Source: UBA583 sp964429995 (GTDB lineage: Archaea > Nanobdellota > Nanobdellia > Woesearchaeales > UBA583). Taken from it: 64,000 nt of DNA. Positions within the stretch are counted from its first letter, which is position 1. Each line of letters opens with the position of its first letter. Of this stretch, positions 26,716 through 35,569 are shown in pieces. A model generated the notes under the pieces. It did no database searches. It was not told the DNA's origin and saw only the letters and a program-made list of their open reading frames with translations. Position numbers and translations under genes: made by a program. The stretch is taken from NCBI GenBank assembly GCA_964429995.1, contig CAYSDY010000004.1:1-64000 (forward strand), given 5' to 3'.

Positions 26716-29594
26716 TTTTCCTTATCAAGAATCTCTTTTAAAAACTTTCCAGTAAGACTTCCCTTAATATTACTAACCTGCTCAACTGTTCCTTGTGCAA
26801 TTATTTTTCCACCATTATCTCCACCCTTAGGACCAAGATCAATTATATAATCAGCATTTTTTACAACATCAAGATTATGCTCAATTACAAAAACAGAATT
26901 GCCTTTATCAACCAATCTTTCAAGTACATCAATCAATTTTTTAACATCATCAAAGTGAAGACCTGTAGTTGGCTCATCAAGAACATAAATAGTATGTCCT
27001 TTCTTAAATTTAGCCAATTCTTTTGTAAGTTTTATTCTTTGGGATTCTCCTCCACTTAATGTAGTTGAAGACTGTCCAAGTTTTATATATCCTAAACCAA
27101 CATCATTAAGTGTTGATAATTTTCTTTTAATGGATGGATGATTATTAAAAAACTCAAGAGCTGTTGCAACATCCATATCAAGTACATCAGCTATACTTTT
27201 GCCATTGTATTTAACACTTAAAGTTTCACTATTATATCTTAATCCGTTACATTCTTCACATTTTACATAAACATCAGGCAAAAAATTCATCTCAATTTTT
27301 ATAATTCCATCCCCCATGCATTTTTCACACCTTCCACCTTTAACATTAAATGAAAAACGACCAATATCATACCCTCTTATTTTAGCCTCCTTAGAGTTTG
27401 CAAAAATATTTCTTATGTCATCAAAAACTTTTATGTAAGTAGCTGGATTAGATCTTGGAGTCTTACCTATAGGACTCTGATCTATTACAACCATATTAGT
27501 CACATCTTTTGGAATGCTAAAAAAATCATGCTTACCCATATTTTCATATTCCATGCCCATATGTTTTTTTAATGCAGGAACCAATGTCTGATTTATAAGT
27601 GTAGATTTACCAGAACCAGAAACACCTGTAATACAGCAAAAAACTTTGGTTGGAAGTTTCACATCAACATTCTTAAGATTATTCTCAACAGCACCTCTTA
27701 TTTCTATAAATTCATTAATTTTACGAAGATTATTCTTAACAATAATCTGTTTTCTTTTAGAAAGATAATCTCCTGTAAGGGAATTTTCATTATCAATAAT
27801 TTCTTGCGGTGTTCCCTTAGCACAAACATTTCCACCAGCAAGTCCTGCACCAGGTCCCATATCTATGATGTAGTCTGATTCAAGCATGGTTTCCTCATCA
27901 TGTTCAACAACAATTAATGTATTTCCTATGTCTCTTAATTTTATAAGAGTTGATATCAATTTTCTATTATCACTTTGATGCAATCCTATAGATGGTTCAT
28001 CAAGAATATACAAAACACCTGTAAGATTAGACCCTATCTGTGTTGCAAGCCTTATTCTTTGTGACTCTCCTCCACTTAAAGTTGCAGATTTTCTAGACAA
28101 AGTAAGATATCCTATACCAACACTCTCAAGAAAACCAAGCCTGTCATTTATTTCTTTTAACACCTGTTTTGCAATCATGTTATCCTTATCATCAAGATAT
28201 TGCGACAATTCCTTAAAAAAAATCAAAAGATCACTAATACTCATATCTGTTAATTCTATTATGGATTTTCCATTAAGCTTTACTGCAAGTATCGTATCTT
28301 TTAACCTTTTTCCAAGACATGTAGGACATTTAGACATTTTAAAAAACTTGTTTAACTGATCTTTTCTATATTCTGATTCAGTCTGATAAAACAACCTTTC
28401 AGTCTGATTAATAAGTCCTTCCCATCCATTTTCAAGTTGTCTCATAACAGCTCCTGTCTCCCATTTAGATTTTATAGGTTTTTTCATTCCATACATAAGA
28501 ATATCATACTGCTCTTTTGTAAATTTTTCAATAGGTGTTGTAACATCAAAACCAAATGCCTTACCAATTGCAGCCATCTGCGTAATACGCCAGCTATTAT
28601 CCATCTTGCCATAAACAGCAATAGCTCCCTCAAGTATAGATTTTGATTTATCAGGAATTATAAGATCCTCTGAAGGTTTCATTATTTCACCTAATCCAAG
28701 ACATGTAGGACATGCCCCAAAAGGTGAGTTAAATGAAAACATTCTTGGCTCAAGTTTTTGAAATACAATATCATGATGTACAGGACAAGAACCAAATGTA
28801 GAATATACTTTTTCCTGCTTTTTTTCTTCTATCTTTTTGGATTGATCTTTATTTTCAATACTATTATCCATATCAACATCAAGTATTATAACCTTTCCAT
28901 CAGAATATTCAACACTGTGTTCTACTGCCTGATACAGTCTTTGTTTATTTTCAGCATTAACAATGAGCCTGTCAACAACAACTTCAATAAAATGATTTTC
29001 ATATCTATCAAGTTTAATTTCATCTAATACAGTATCAAGATTATACATAACTGAATTAACTCTTACTTTTGTAAAACCATCCTTTACAAATTTCTCAAAT
29101 AATTTTTCATAAGTACCTTTTTTACCAGAAACAACAGGAGATAAAACAGCTATTTTTTTGCCATCATCCTTTAATATCTCATTAACAATATTTTCAACAG
29201 TTGTAGGCATTATTTTTCTTGAACAGATAGGACAATGTGCAATACCTATTCTTGCATATATAAGCCTTAAATAATCATATATTTCTGTAACTGTTCCAAC
29301 AGTTGATCTTGGATTTTTTGATGTAGTTTTTTGTTCAATAGAAATAGCAGGACTTAGCCCATCTATCAAATCAACATCAGGTTTTTCCATAAGTCCTAAG
29401 AATTGTCTTGCATAAGAGGATAAAGATTCAACATACCTTCTTTGACCTTCAGCATATATAGTATCAAATGCAAGTGTTGATTTACCAGAACCAGAAACGC
29501 CTGTAATTACAACAAATTTATTTCTTGGAATTTCAATATCAATATCCTTTAAGTTATGTTCTCTTGCTCCTTTTATGATTATTTTATCTTTCAT
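26712..29594 (-). CDS. uvrA: Excinuclease ABC subunit A
   Basis: The 960-residue protein is a complete UvrA, the ATP-driven damage sensor. It has two ABC ATPase modules (Walker A VITGVSGSGKSTLAFD and CITGVSGSGKSTLINQ), two ABC signatures (ATLSGGESQRIRLATQ and TTLSGGESQRIKLT), and three zinc-binding Cys clusters (CPICSRK, CPTCLG and CEKCMGDG ... CEECNG). Length equals bacterial UvrA. It is coupled to the DUF3781 gene. High conservation to the bacterial form points to transfer from bacteria, as in other archaeal UvrABC loci. Confidence 0.97.
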   Translation of the reverse strand: MKDKIIIKGAREHNLKDIDIEIPRNKFVVITGVSGSGKSTLAFDTIYAEGQRRYVESLSSYARQFLGLMEKPDVDLIDGLSPAISIEQKTTSKNPRSTVGTVTEIYDYLRLIYARIGIAHCPICSRKIMPTTVENIVNEILKDDGKKIAVLSPVVSGKKGTYEKLFEKFVKDGFTKVRVNSVMYNLDTVLDEIKLDRYENHFIEVVVDRLIVNAENKQRLYQAVEHSVEYSDGKVIILDVDMDNSIENKDQSKKIEEKKQEKVYSTFGSCPVHHDIVFQKLEPRMFSFNSPFGACPTCLGLGEIMKPSEDLIIPDKSKSILEGAIAVYGKMDNSWRITQMAAIGKAFGFDVTTPIEKFTKEQYDILMYGMKKPIKSKWETGAVMRQLENGWEGLINQTERLFYQTESEYRKDQLNKFFKMSKCPTCLGKRLKDTILAVKLNGKSIIELTDMSISDLLIFFKELSQYLDDKDNMIAKQVLKEINDRLGFLESVGIGYLTLSRKSATLSGGESQRIRLATQIGSNLTGVLYILDEPSIGLHQSDNRKLISTLIKLRDIGNTLIVVEHDEETMLESDYIIDMGPGAGLAGGNVCAKGTPQEIIDNENSLTGDYLSKRKQIIVKNNLRKINEFIEIRGAVENNLKNVDVKLPTKVFCCITGVSGSGKSTLINQTLVPALKKHMGMEYENMGKHDFFSIPKDVTNMVVIDQSPIGKTPRSNPATYIKVFDDIRNIFANSKEAKIRGYDIGRFSFNVKGGRCEKCMGDGIIKIEMNFLPDVYVKCEECNGLRYNSETLSVKYNGKSIADVLDMDVATALEFFNNHPSIKRKLSTLNDVGLGYIKLGQSSTTLSGGESQRIKLTKELAKFKKGHTIYVLDEPTTGLHFDDVKKLIDVLERLVDKGNSVFVIEHNLDVVKNADYIIDLGPKGGDNGGKIIAQGTVEQVSNIKGSLTGKFLKEILDKEK

Positions 29595-29829
29595 ACTAAA
29601 AAATATGTATATATAATTACTTATAAAGCTAGTGATGACCCAAACTTAAATACAGATAAACAAGTATTAAAAAATCATACAAAAATAAATTATTACAAAG
29701 AAACACTCCTCTTAGGATTATTTTTGGTTTTAATATAAAAAGTCAAAATTTTCTTTTAAACACAATTTAACATTAATATTAACCCAGCACAAAAGTTAAT
29801 TTTTTAAATATTAAACAAGTAGAATTATA
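29595..29829. other. Intergenic region between uvrA and the DP2 half-gene
   Basis: This divergent 235-bp gap must hold the promoters of uvrA (minus) and the DP2 half-gene (plus). It is almost pure A/T with short AT tracts such as ATATATAA near 29605-29615. I see no RNA gene or repeat. Confidence 0.4.
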
Positions 29830-31182
29830 ATGAATGACATTAACAGGTATTTCAATCAGATAAATTCACAATTAAATAAAGCATACGAAATATCTAATAA
29901 CGCAAAAAAAAAAGGGTACGACCCTAAAGACTTTGTTGAAGTACCAATAGTTCAAACCATATCACAAAGAGTTGAAAATCTTTTAAACATAGAATATCCA
30001 ATGATACTTAACTGTGGAATAAAAGAACGTATACATGAATTAGAACAAAACATTCAAAAACTTGATCTTGAAATTGCCCTCATAATAGCAAAAGAAATAG
30101 CACAGGAAAAATTCTGCAAATTTAATAATAAAGAACAGGCAATCTTAGCAGGCATAAGATTTGGATTTGCATATCTTACATTAGGAATAATTTCAGCACC
30201 ACTTGAAGGACTCATAAATATAGAAATCAACACAGATAAATCAACCAATTCAAACTTTTTAACACTTAATTATGCAGGTCCAATAAGAGCTGCTGGAGGA
30301 ACTGCTGGTGCTTTTAGTGTAATAATAGCAGATTATCTAAGAAAAGAATTCAATATAAATAGCTATACGCCAAAACAAAACGAAATCATGAGAACTATAA
30401 CAGAAATAAACGACTATAATACCAAAATAACAAATCTACAATATTTACCAGAAAACAAGCAAATAGAAACAATTTTAAAAAACATAGGAGTTAAAATATC
30501 AGGACCTGCAACAGAAACTGTTGAAGTGACAAATTATAAAAACATAGAGGGCATAAAAACAAACAAAATAAGAGGAGGAATGTGCCTTATACTGTGTGAA
30601 TGTATAGCTCAAAAATCAAACAAGATAAATAGAACAATCGAAAAATTAAAGGATAAATACGATCTTAAAAACTGGGAATTTACAAAAGAAATAAAAAAAT
30701 TAAAAGAAAATAGTTCAACCAATCAAAGCAAATTATTTTCACAAATGGTTGCAGGTAGGCCTGTAGTCTGTTTTCCCAAAACAAGAGGAGGTTTAAGATT
30801 AAGGTATGGAAGAAGTAGAGTAAGTGGATTTGCATCATGCTCGCTAAATCCTTTAACAATAAAAGTACTTGATAATTTTATTGCAACAGGCACTCAATTA
30901 AGACTTGATTTTCCCGGAAAAGCAACAATAATAACTCAATGTGATTCAATAGAAGGCCCTATAGTAAAATTAAAATCCAATGAAGTTAAAAAGATAAACA
31001 ATATCAAAGATTTTACAAAACATAAGGATGATATAATAGAAATAATTCATCTAGGTGATATATTAGTTTCAGTAGGAGAATTTGTAGAAAATAATTATCC
31101 ATTACAACCCAATGGATACTGTAATGAAGAATGGGCAATAGAACTTGTTGCAAAAATAAATCAAAAAGAATATTTGAAATAA
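29830..31182 (+). CDS. polC: DNA polymerase D large subunit DP2, N-terminal half (split gene)
   Basis: The 450-residue protein matches the N-terminal third of archaeal PolD DP2, which is normally 1,100-1,300 residues. Signatures are the N-terminal helix YDPKDFVEVPI, DLEIALIIAKEI, AYLTLGIISAPLEGL and the strongly conserved AGPIRAAGGTAGAFSVI. Then come a middle portion ending in VAGRPVVCFPKTRGGLRLRYGRSRVSG, LDNFIATGTQLRLDFPGKAT and the terminus GDILVSVGEFVENNYPLQP followed by GYCNEEW. The ORF then stops at TAA with no continuation in any frame before the next gene, so the catalytic core with the active-site aspartates must be encoded elsewhere. The break falls at a conserved, surface-type boundary and the sequence is otherwise intact, which suggests a true split gene rather than decay. 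Confidence 0.85.
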   Translation: MNDINRYFNQINSQLNKAYEISNNAKKKGYDPKDFVEVPIVQTISQRVENLLNIEYPMILNCGIKERIHELEQNIQKLDLEIALIIAKEIAQEKFCKFNNKEQAILAGIRFGFAYLTLGIISAPLEGLINIEINTDKSTNSNFLTLNYAGPIRAAGGTAGAFSVIIADYLRKEFNINSYTPKQNEIMRTITEINDYNTKITNLQYLPENKQIETILKNIGVKISGPATETVEVTNYKNIEGIKTNKIRGGMCLILCECIAQKSNKINRTIEKLKDKYDLKNWEFTKEIKKLKENSSTNQSKLFSQMVAGRPVVCFPKTRGGLRLRYGRSRVSGFASCSLNPLTIKVLDNFIATGTQLRLDFPGKATIITQCDSIEGPIVKLKSNEVKKINNIKDFTKHKDDIIEIIHLGDILVSVGEFVENNYPLQPNGYCNEEWAIELVAKINQKEYLK

Positions 31183-31262
31183 ATATTAAAAATCCTTGCT
31201 ATTTTAATTATCCAATCAATTAATCCTTAAGTTAAAAGTCAAAGATTTTTTCAAACAATAAT

Positions 31263-32198
31263 CTAAAAATATACTCTGTTCCTACCATCACTCTTTGCCT
31301 TATATAGCAATTCATCAGCAGATTTAAGCATAGAATCCAAAAGAATCTTAGGATCCTTATTAATATCATATTCTTTTGAAAATACAACTCCACCACTCAT
31401 TGTTATTTCCATGTCTATCTCATTAATAGCTTTTTTTAACCTATAAGGAACATTTTTTGATAACCGTGAAAAAATATATTTTATCTTTTCATCATCTATA
31501 TCAGTAAATATTATAAGAAATTCTTCACCGCCTATTCTGTATAAAAAATCACATTTACGTATATTTTCCTTTATTATCTTTGAAAATTCAATAAGCACCT
31601 TATCACCAACATTATGACCGTATGTATCGTTAACCCTTTTAAATCTATCAAGATCAAGTATGGCTAAAGCAAAAGTCTTATCTTCTCTTACGGATTTTTT
31701 TACTATATAATCAAAATTTATGGTCATTGCCCTACGATTATAGCAAGATGTTAAAGGATCTATACAGGATTGCTTTTTCTCTTGCCTTATCAATGTATTA
31801 AATTTTTGCATCATATGTGCCATACCCTGATTTAATTGTATAAATTCAAGAGCATTCTCCTCATTTGCAGATATTAATTCAACCATATCTGATTTAAATA
31901 TTTTCTCTCTTATCCTATTAAGTTTTAAAGTTATTTCTTTATAAAAAAAATCACAGAAAAAAAGCAATAACATAATCATAATAATTATATTTGTTATAAA
32001 AAACAATGTTGTAATTACAAAAACTGCACTAATTGGATACTCAAGATAAAACCTAAATATCATATACCATATCATTGAAAAAACAATGATTATAAAAATA
32101 AAAAACTCAACTAAAACCTTACAAAATTTTTCAAAAATGGTAAATTCATTTTTTCTTCCAAAACATACAGGCACAAATGAATTCCAATTAATCTTCAT
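31263..32198 (-). CDS. Membrane-anchored GGDEF diguanylate cyclase
   Basis: I chose the ATG at 32198, giving 311 residues. Two hydrophobic segments (FFIFIIIVFSMIWYMIF and ITTLFFITNIIIMIMLLLFF) are followed by a HAMP-like helical linker and a complete GGDEF domain: DPLTSCYNRRA, LDLDRFKRVNDTYGHNVGD and RIGGEEFLIIF (near residue 223). An RxxD (RKCD) lies five residues before the GGEEF, the position of the allosteric product-inhibition site. It should make cyclic di-GMP from two GTP. GGDEF proteins are common in bacteria but rare in archaea. No EAL or PilZ protein is in the window. Upstream neighbours are the DP2 half-gene and the 5S rRNA. Confidence 0.9.
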   Translation of the reverse strand: MKINWNSFVPVCFGRKNEFTIFEKFCKVLVEFFIFIIIVFSMIWYMIFRFYLEYPISAVFVITTLFFITNIIIMIMLLLFFCDFFYKEITLKLNRIREKIFKSDMVELISANEENALEFIQLNQGMAHMMQKFNTLIRQEKKQSCIDPLTSCYNRRAMTINFDYIVKKSVREDKTFALAILDLDRFKRVNDTYGHNVGDKVLIEFSKIIKENIRKCDFLYRIGGEEFLIIFTDIDDEKIKYIFSRLSKNVPYRLKKAINEIDMEITMSGGVVFSKEYDINKDPKILLDSMLKSADELLYKAKSDGRNRVYF

Positions 32199-32512
32199 AT
32201 ATAATCTATATACAATTTTTTTATAAAACTTTCTACAATCTTTTATGTAGAAACAATACAAAAACACCAATTAATGTGTTAAATTTTTTGTTAATACAAA
32301 CACTATTCTTAGTTAAAGTTAAAATTTTTATAAAAGAAATATTTTTATAATTATACATTTTAAATTTATTATAAATATTAAAAATTTACAAGTTTATGAA
32401 AGAGAAACATTTGTAAAAAATCAATTACATTTAAACTACAATATTTATCAATTGAATGATTAATTACATATCACAACAACAAAAACTTTATAAATTCATC
32501 ATCACTACTATT
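32199..32512. other. Intergenic region upstream of the GGDEF gene and the 5S rRNA
   Basis: About 314 bp without a gene. It is dominated by A/T tracts and holds the divergent promoter of the GGDEF gene and the 5S rRNA promoter near its right end. I see no small RNA gene or repeat in it. Confidence 0.4.
32487..32494 (+). promoter_or_regulatory. TATA box of the 5S rRNA gene
   Basis: TTTATAAA lies about 20-26 bp upstream of the first base of the 5S terminal helix, as expected for an archaeal TBP site. The separate promoter means the 5S is transcribed on its own rather than in a 16S-23S-5S operon. Confidence 0.6.
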
Positions 32513-32631
32513 AGTAGAAGGTTCAAACAGCCTTGGGTTACACCTGTTCCCATTTCGAACACAGAAGTTAAGCCAGGTTGGCTCAATTGAGTACTGTTAT
32601 CCAACGGAAAAGAATGGGTGACCTTCCACTT
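32513..32631 (+). rRNA. rrf: 5S ribosomal RNA
   Basis: The conserved loop C/helix III core CATTTCGAACACAGAAGTTAAGCC is present in two overlapping short pieces (CCCATTTCGAACACAG and GAAGTTAAGCC), with GTACTG and a GGGTGACC loop E-type segment downstream. The ends TAGAAGGT (32515-32522) and ACCTTCCA (32621-32628) form the terminal helix with one mismatch, extended by G32514:C32629. Length is about 118 nt. No 16S or 23S gene is adjacent, as in many DPANN genomes where rRNA genes are scattered. Confidence 0.93.
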
Positions 32632-32656
32632 TAAAACCAACATATTCTAATTAAGT

Positions 32657-33391
32657 TTAATTCCACTTGTTAATTTCTACTATGTTCTTAAAAGAATTCA
32701 TTGCAGATTCAGTTACTTTAGGATGATTTTTCTTAAGTTGAGTAATCATGTTTTTAAAAAATAATCGTTTAGAATCATCGGTTTTAAGTGGACAGTTGTT
32801 CTTAATTGGCAAATAATTAATTAACTTTACGTATTTTTCAATCTGTTGTTCTTCTATATATATTAATGGTCTTATTATTTTTATAGGATATTTATCAGCA
32901 TAATATTTTGGTTTCATAAACGATGTCTTATACGAAAAAAATGTATTTAACAATGTGTTTTCTATTGCATCATCAAGATTATGTCCAAGTGCAACAGTAT
33001 TAAAACCAAATTTAACTGCATAATCATATATTATTCCTCTTCTTAATCTTGAACACATAAAACATCTGTTAAGTTTGCCGTTTTTATCCTGTTCTAAAAT
33101 AATACCCTTAATATTACTCTTTATTATTTCATAATCAAATCCTATGCCTGATAAAACTTTATCTATATTGATAGAAAAATCCTTATCAAATCCAGGATCT
33201 ATGCACAATATTTTAAAATAAAACTTATCTTTTATTTTTTTATTAAGCATATCTAATGCACAAATAAGTGCAAAACTATCTTTTCCACCAGAAAAACATG
33301 CAAGTATTCTATCATCTTTATCAATCATAGAATAATCAAAACATGCCCTTTTTGAATTTCTTAAAACATGATTTGATAAATAATTACCCAT
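32657..33391 (-). CDS. TtcA/TtuA-like tRNA thiolation PP-loop ATPase
   Basis: The 244-residue protein has the PP-loop CFSGGKDSFALICAL, a CxxC pair (RCFMCSRLRRGIIYDYA) and the family motif ALGHNLDDAIENTLLN. These fit the TtcA/TtuA class of enzymes that activate tRNA with ATP and transfer sulfur, usually with a [4Fe-4S] cluster held by the CxxC and a third Cys (here probably in NCPLK near the C-terminus). It lacks the N- and C-terminal zinc fingers of TtuA, so it is closer to TtcA (2-thiocytidine at position 32). It is 8 bp from the end of the gatB gene on the same strand, so the two are co-transcribed. Confidence 0.87.
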   Translation of the reverse strand: MGNYLSNHVLRNSKRACFDYSMIDKDDRILACFSGGKDSFALICALDMLNKKIKDKFYFKILCIDPGFDKDFSINIDKVLSGIGFDYEIIKSNIKGIILEQDKNGKLNRCFMCSRLRRGIIYDYAVKFGFNTVALGHNLDDAIENTLLNTFFSYKTSFMKPKYYADKYPIKIIRPLIYIEEQQIEKYVKLINYLPIKNNCPLKTDDSKRLFFKNMITQLKKNHPKVTESAMNSFKNIVEINKWN

Positions 33392-33399
33392 TTAAGTTT

Positions 33400-34788
33400 T
33401 TATAAATTTTTTATTTTATCTAAAAGAATTTTATTTACAACAGATGGATTAGCTTTTCCTTTAGTTACATTCATTACCATTCCAACAATAGAATTTAAAG
33501 CTTTAGTGTTTCCAGATTTATAATCAGCAACAATTTTAGGAGATGATTTTATTGCATTATCAACCAATTCTTCTAATAAAGAATTATCACTTATCTGCAT
33601 AAGATTATTAGATTTTACATAATCTGCAACATCAAACGAAGCATCATATAATTTTTCCATAAGTTTTTGTGCAGTCGTATAGGATATTTCAGACTTTAAA
33701 AGAAGTGATAATAAAACAATTATCTGATTATCAATATTTTTATTCTTAAGATCTTCAAAAGAGCCCTTATTATAATTTAAAACCCTAAGTATTTCACGCC
33801 TTAAAAATAAGCCTGATTCTTTAGGATCAAGTCCAATTTTTATTGCAGATTCAAAAAGATATGCCATATATTTATCACAAACAAGCACATCACAATCTTC
33901 TTTTGATAAACCATATTTCTGATATCTTAATCTTTTTTCACAAGCAAGTTCAGGAATACTTTTTCTTAGTTCTTCAACCAATGAATCTTCAATTACAATA
34001 GATGGCAAATCAACCTCAGGAATAAACATGTAATCTTGTGCATTTTCCTTGCTTCTCATAAAATCTGTTGTATTTGTCTGCTCATTGAATCTTCTTGTTT
34101 CCTGTTTTATTACATCTCCTTTTAAAAATAATTTTCTTTGTCTTTCAATCTCACACTCAGCAGCATTAACTATGTTTGTAAAAGAATTAACATTTTTTAT
34201 TTCAACTCTTTTAAAACCAGTTTCTTCTATTGATACGTTAACATCAGATTTTATGTTAAAATCAGTATCTATAGCATCAATATAATCAGCAACAAGAACT
34301 AATTCCTTAAGCCATTCCCTTAACTGATCTGTAGACTCAAATTCTGGTTTTGTAACAATTTCTGCCAATGGAGATCCTGCCCTGTTATAATTTATCTCTC
34401 CAGTAACAGGATCCCATGCAGCAGGATCTTCTTCTAAATGTAATTCTTCTATTCCAATACCCATAAAAGATCCACCAACTCCTGTTGGCACAACATTACC
34501 AGAAACAGTTCTTTGAAACCCTACAGGCATATCTGGCCATGTATATTGTTTTCTTTGAAAATTAGTTACATTTGTTATTTTAGATCCAAATATTATTCCA
34601 AGTTTTATTGTCTTAAACAATGCATCTTTGTTAGGCAACATAGGTTTTGCTCCTGGCTGACCTGTACAAATAGGACATATTTTAGAATTTACCTCATCAT
34701 TCTTCTTAGCTTTGCAACAATCGCAGAATAATTTTTCTTTTGTATTAAGATACATATGGATTTCTAAACCTATTTTTATTTTTCCCAT
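33400..34788 (-). CDS. gatB: Aspartyl/glutamyl-tRNA(Asn/Gln) amidotransferase subunit B
   Basis: The 462-residue protein is full-length GatB. It opens KIGLEIHMYLNT, carries a zinc-type cluster (CDCCKAKKND ... CPICTG), the conserved PGAKPMLPN, DMPVGFQRT, and HLEEDPA plus the YNRAGSPLAEIVTKPEF region. It ends with the GatB/YqeY helical domain. It amidates misacylated Asp-tRNA(Asn)/Glu-tRNA(Gln) using ammonia from GatA. GatA and GatC are not within the window. It is upstream of and probably co-transcribed with the TtcA-like gene. Confidence 0.95.
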   Translation of the reverse strand: MGKIKIGLEIHMYLNTKEKLFCDCCKAKKNDEVNSKICPICTGQPGAKPMLPNKDALFKTIKLGIIFGSKITNVTNFQRKQYTWPDMPVGFQRTVSGNVVPTGVGGSFMGIGIEELHLEEDPAAWDPVTGEINYNRAGSPLAEIVTKPEFESTDQLREWLKELVLVADYIDAIDTDFNIKSDVNVSIEETGFKRVEIKNVNSFTNIVNAAECEIERQRKLFLKGDVIKQETRRFNEQTNTTDFMRSKENAQDYMFIPEVDLPSIVIEDSLVEELRKSIPELACEKRLRYQKYGLSKEDCDVLVCDKYMAYLFESAIKIGLDPKESGLFLRREILRVLNYNKGSFEDLKNKNIDNQIIVLLSLLLKSEISYTTAQKLMEKLYDASFDVADYVKSNNLMQISDNSLLEELVDNAIKSSPKIVADYKSGNTKALNSIVGMVMNVTKGKANPSVVNKILLDKIKNL

Positions 34789-34866
34789 AGATAATAATTA
34801 TATAAAAATATTTATATATGTTTTTAAAAATTTGATAAAGATTAAATATTTTTTATAATATTAGCT

Positions 34867-35178
34867 TTAAAACATAACCATAAAAAATAAAAAAATTGTC
34901 ATAATCAAACTTGCAGATGATAAACCTAAACCGTAATATTTATCCTTATCCATTTCTATAAAATACATTGCAAGAAAAGAACTCAAAAAAACTGCAATAA
35001 GCAAGACTAATTTTATACTAAAAAACACATAATTGTAAGCATCACTAAAAATAAAAAACACAAAATATATCATGAAAAAAATAAATGATATAAGTGCAAA
35101 AACATTAAGTTCCTTTTTTATTTCACCACAAGCCCTGCTCTTGTCATATAACATTTGAGCCTTATCTATCATTTTCAA
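34867..35178 (-). CDS. Hypothetical small membrane protein
   Basis: This 103-residue protein has an amphipathic start (KAQMLYDKSRACGEIKKELN) followed by three hydrophobic helices and no soluble domain. I do not recognise a family. It starts 1 bp after the YbjQ gene stop on the same strand, so they form a pair; the YbjQ neighbour does not reveal its function. Confidence 0.5.
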   Translation of the reverse strand: MKMIDKAQMLYDKSRACGEIKKELNVFALISFIFFMIYFVFFIFSDAYNYVFFSIKLVLLIAVFLSSFLAMYFIEMDKDKYYGLGLSSASLIMTIFLFFMVMF

Positions 35179-35493
35179 TCAATTAAATTTTACAGCTGTA
35201 CCATAAACAAGTATTTCAGCAGCACCCTGAGCTATTGCAGATGTTGAAAATCTTACATTTAAAATTGCATCAGCACCTATTTTTTCAGCATCTTTTACCA
35301 TCCTATTTAGTGCAGCTTCACGTGCTTCTTCAAGTAATTCCATGTATGTTGTCATTTCTCCTCCTACAAGATTCTTAAAACCTGCAAGAATATCTTTACC
35401 AAACCATTTAGCTCTAACTGAACTACCCCTAACCATACCTAATGTTTCTTTTATTTTCTTACCTTCAACATTTGGTGTATTAACTATAATCAT
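35179..35493 (-). CDS. YbjQ/UPF0145 family protein
   Basis: The 104-residue protein matches the UPF0145 (DUF74) family: start MIIVNTPNVEGKKIKETLGMVRGS, a central LVGGEMTTYMELLEEAREAAL and GADAILNVRFSTS, ending EILVYGTAVKF. The family forms pentameric rings and is described as heavy-metal-binding-like, but its role is unsettled. Length is complete. It is first in a two-gene unit with the small membrane protein. Confidence 0.9.
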   Translation of the reverse strand: MIIVNTPNVEGKKIKETLGMVRGSSVRAKWFGKDILAGFKNLVGGEMTTYMELLEEAREAALNRMVKDAEKIGADAILNVRFSTSAIAQGAAEILVYGTAVKFN

Positions 35494-35569
35494 AATACTA
35501 TTTATAGTTTTTTGTTATTTATAAAATTAATTGATAGAAAAAATAAAATACGATAAAAAATTTGAAATA

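Noticed and set aside
31183..31262. DP2 C-terminal continuation by frameshift
   Set aside because: All three plus-strand frames after the stop are short and AT-rich with no DP2 motifs before the GGDEF gene.
32199..32270. Longer start for the GGDEF protein
   Set aside because: The extra 24 residues (MVFLYCFYIKDCRKFYKK and so on) look like translated intergenic sequence; the ATG at 32198 precedes a plausible cytoplasmic leader.
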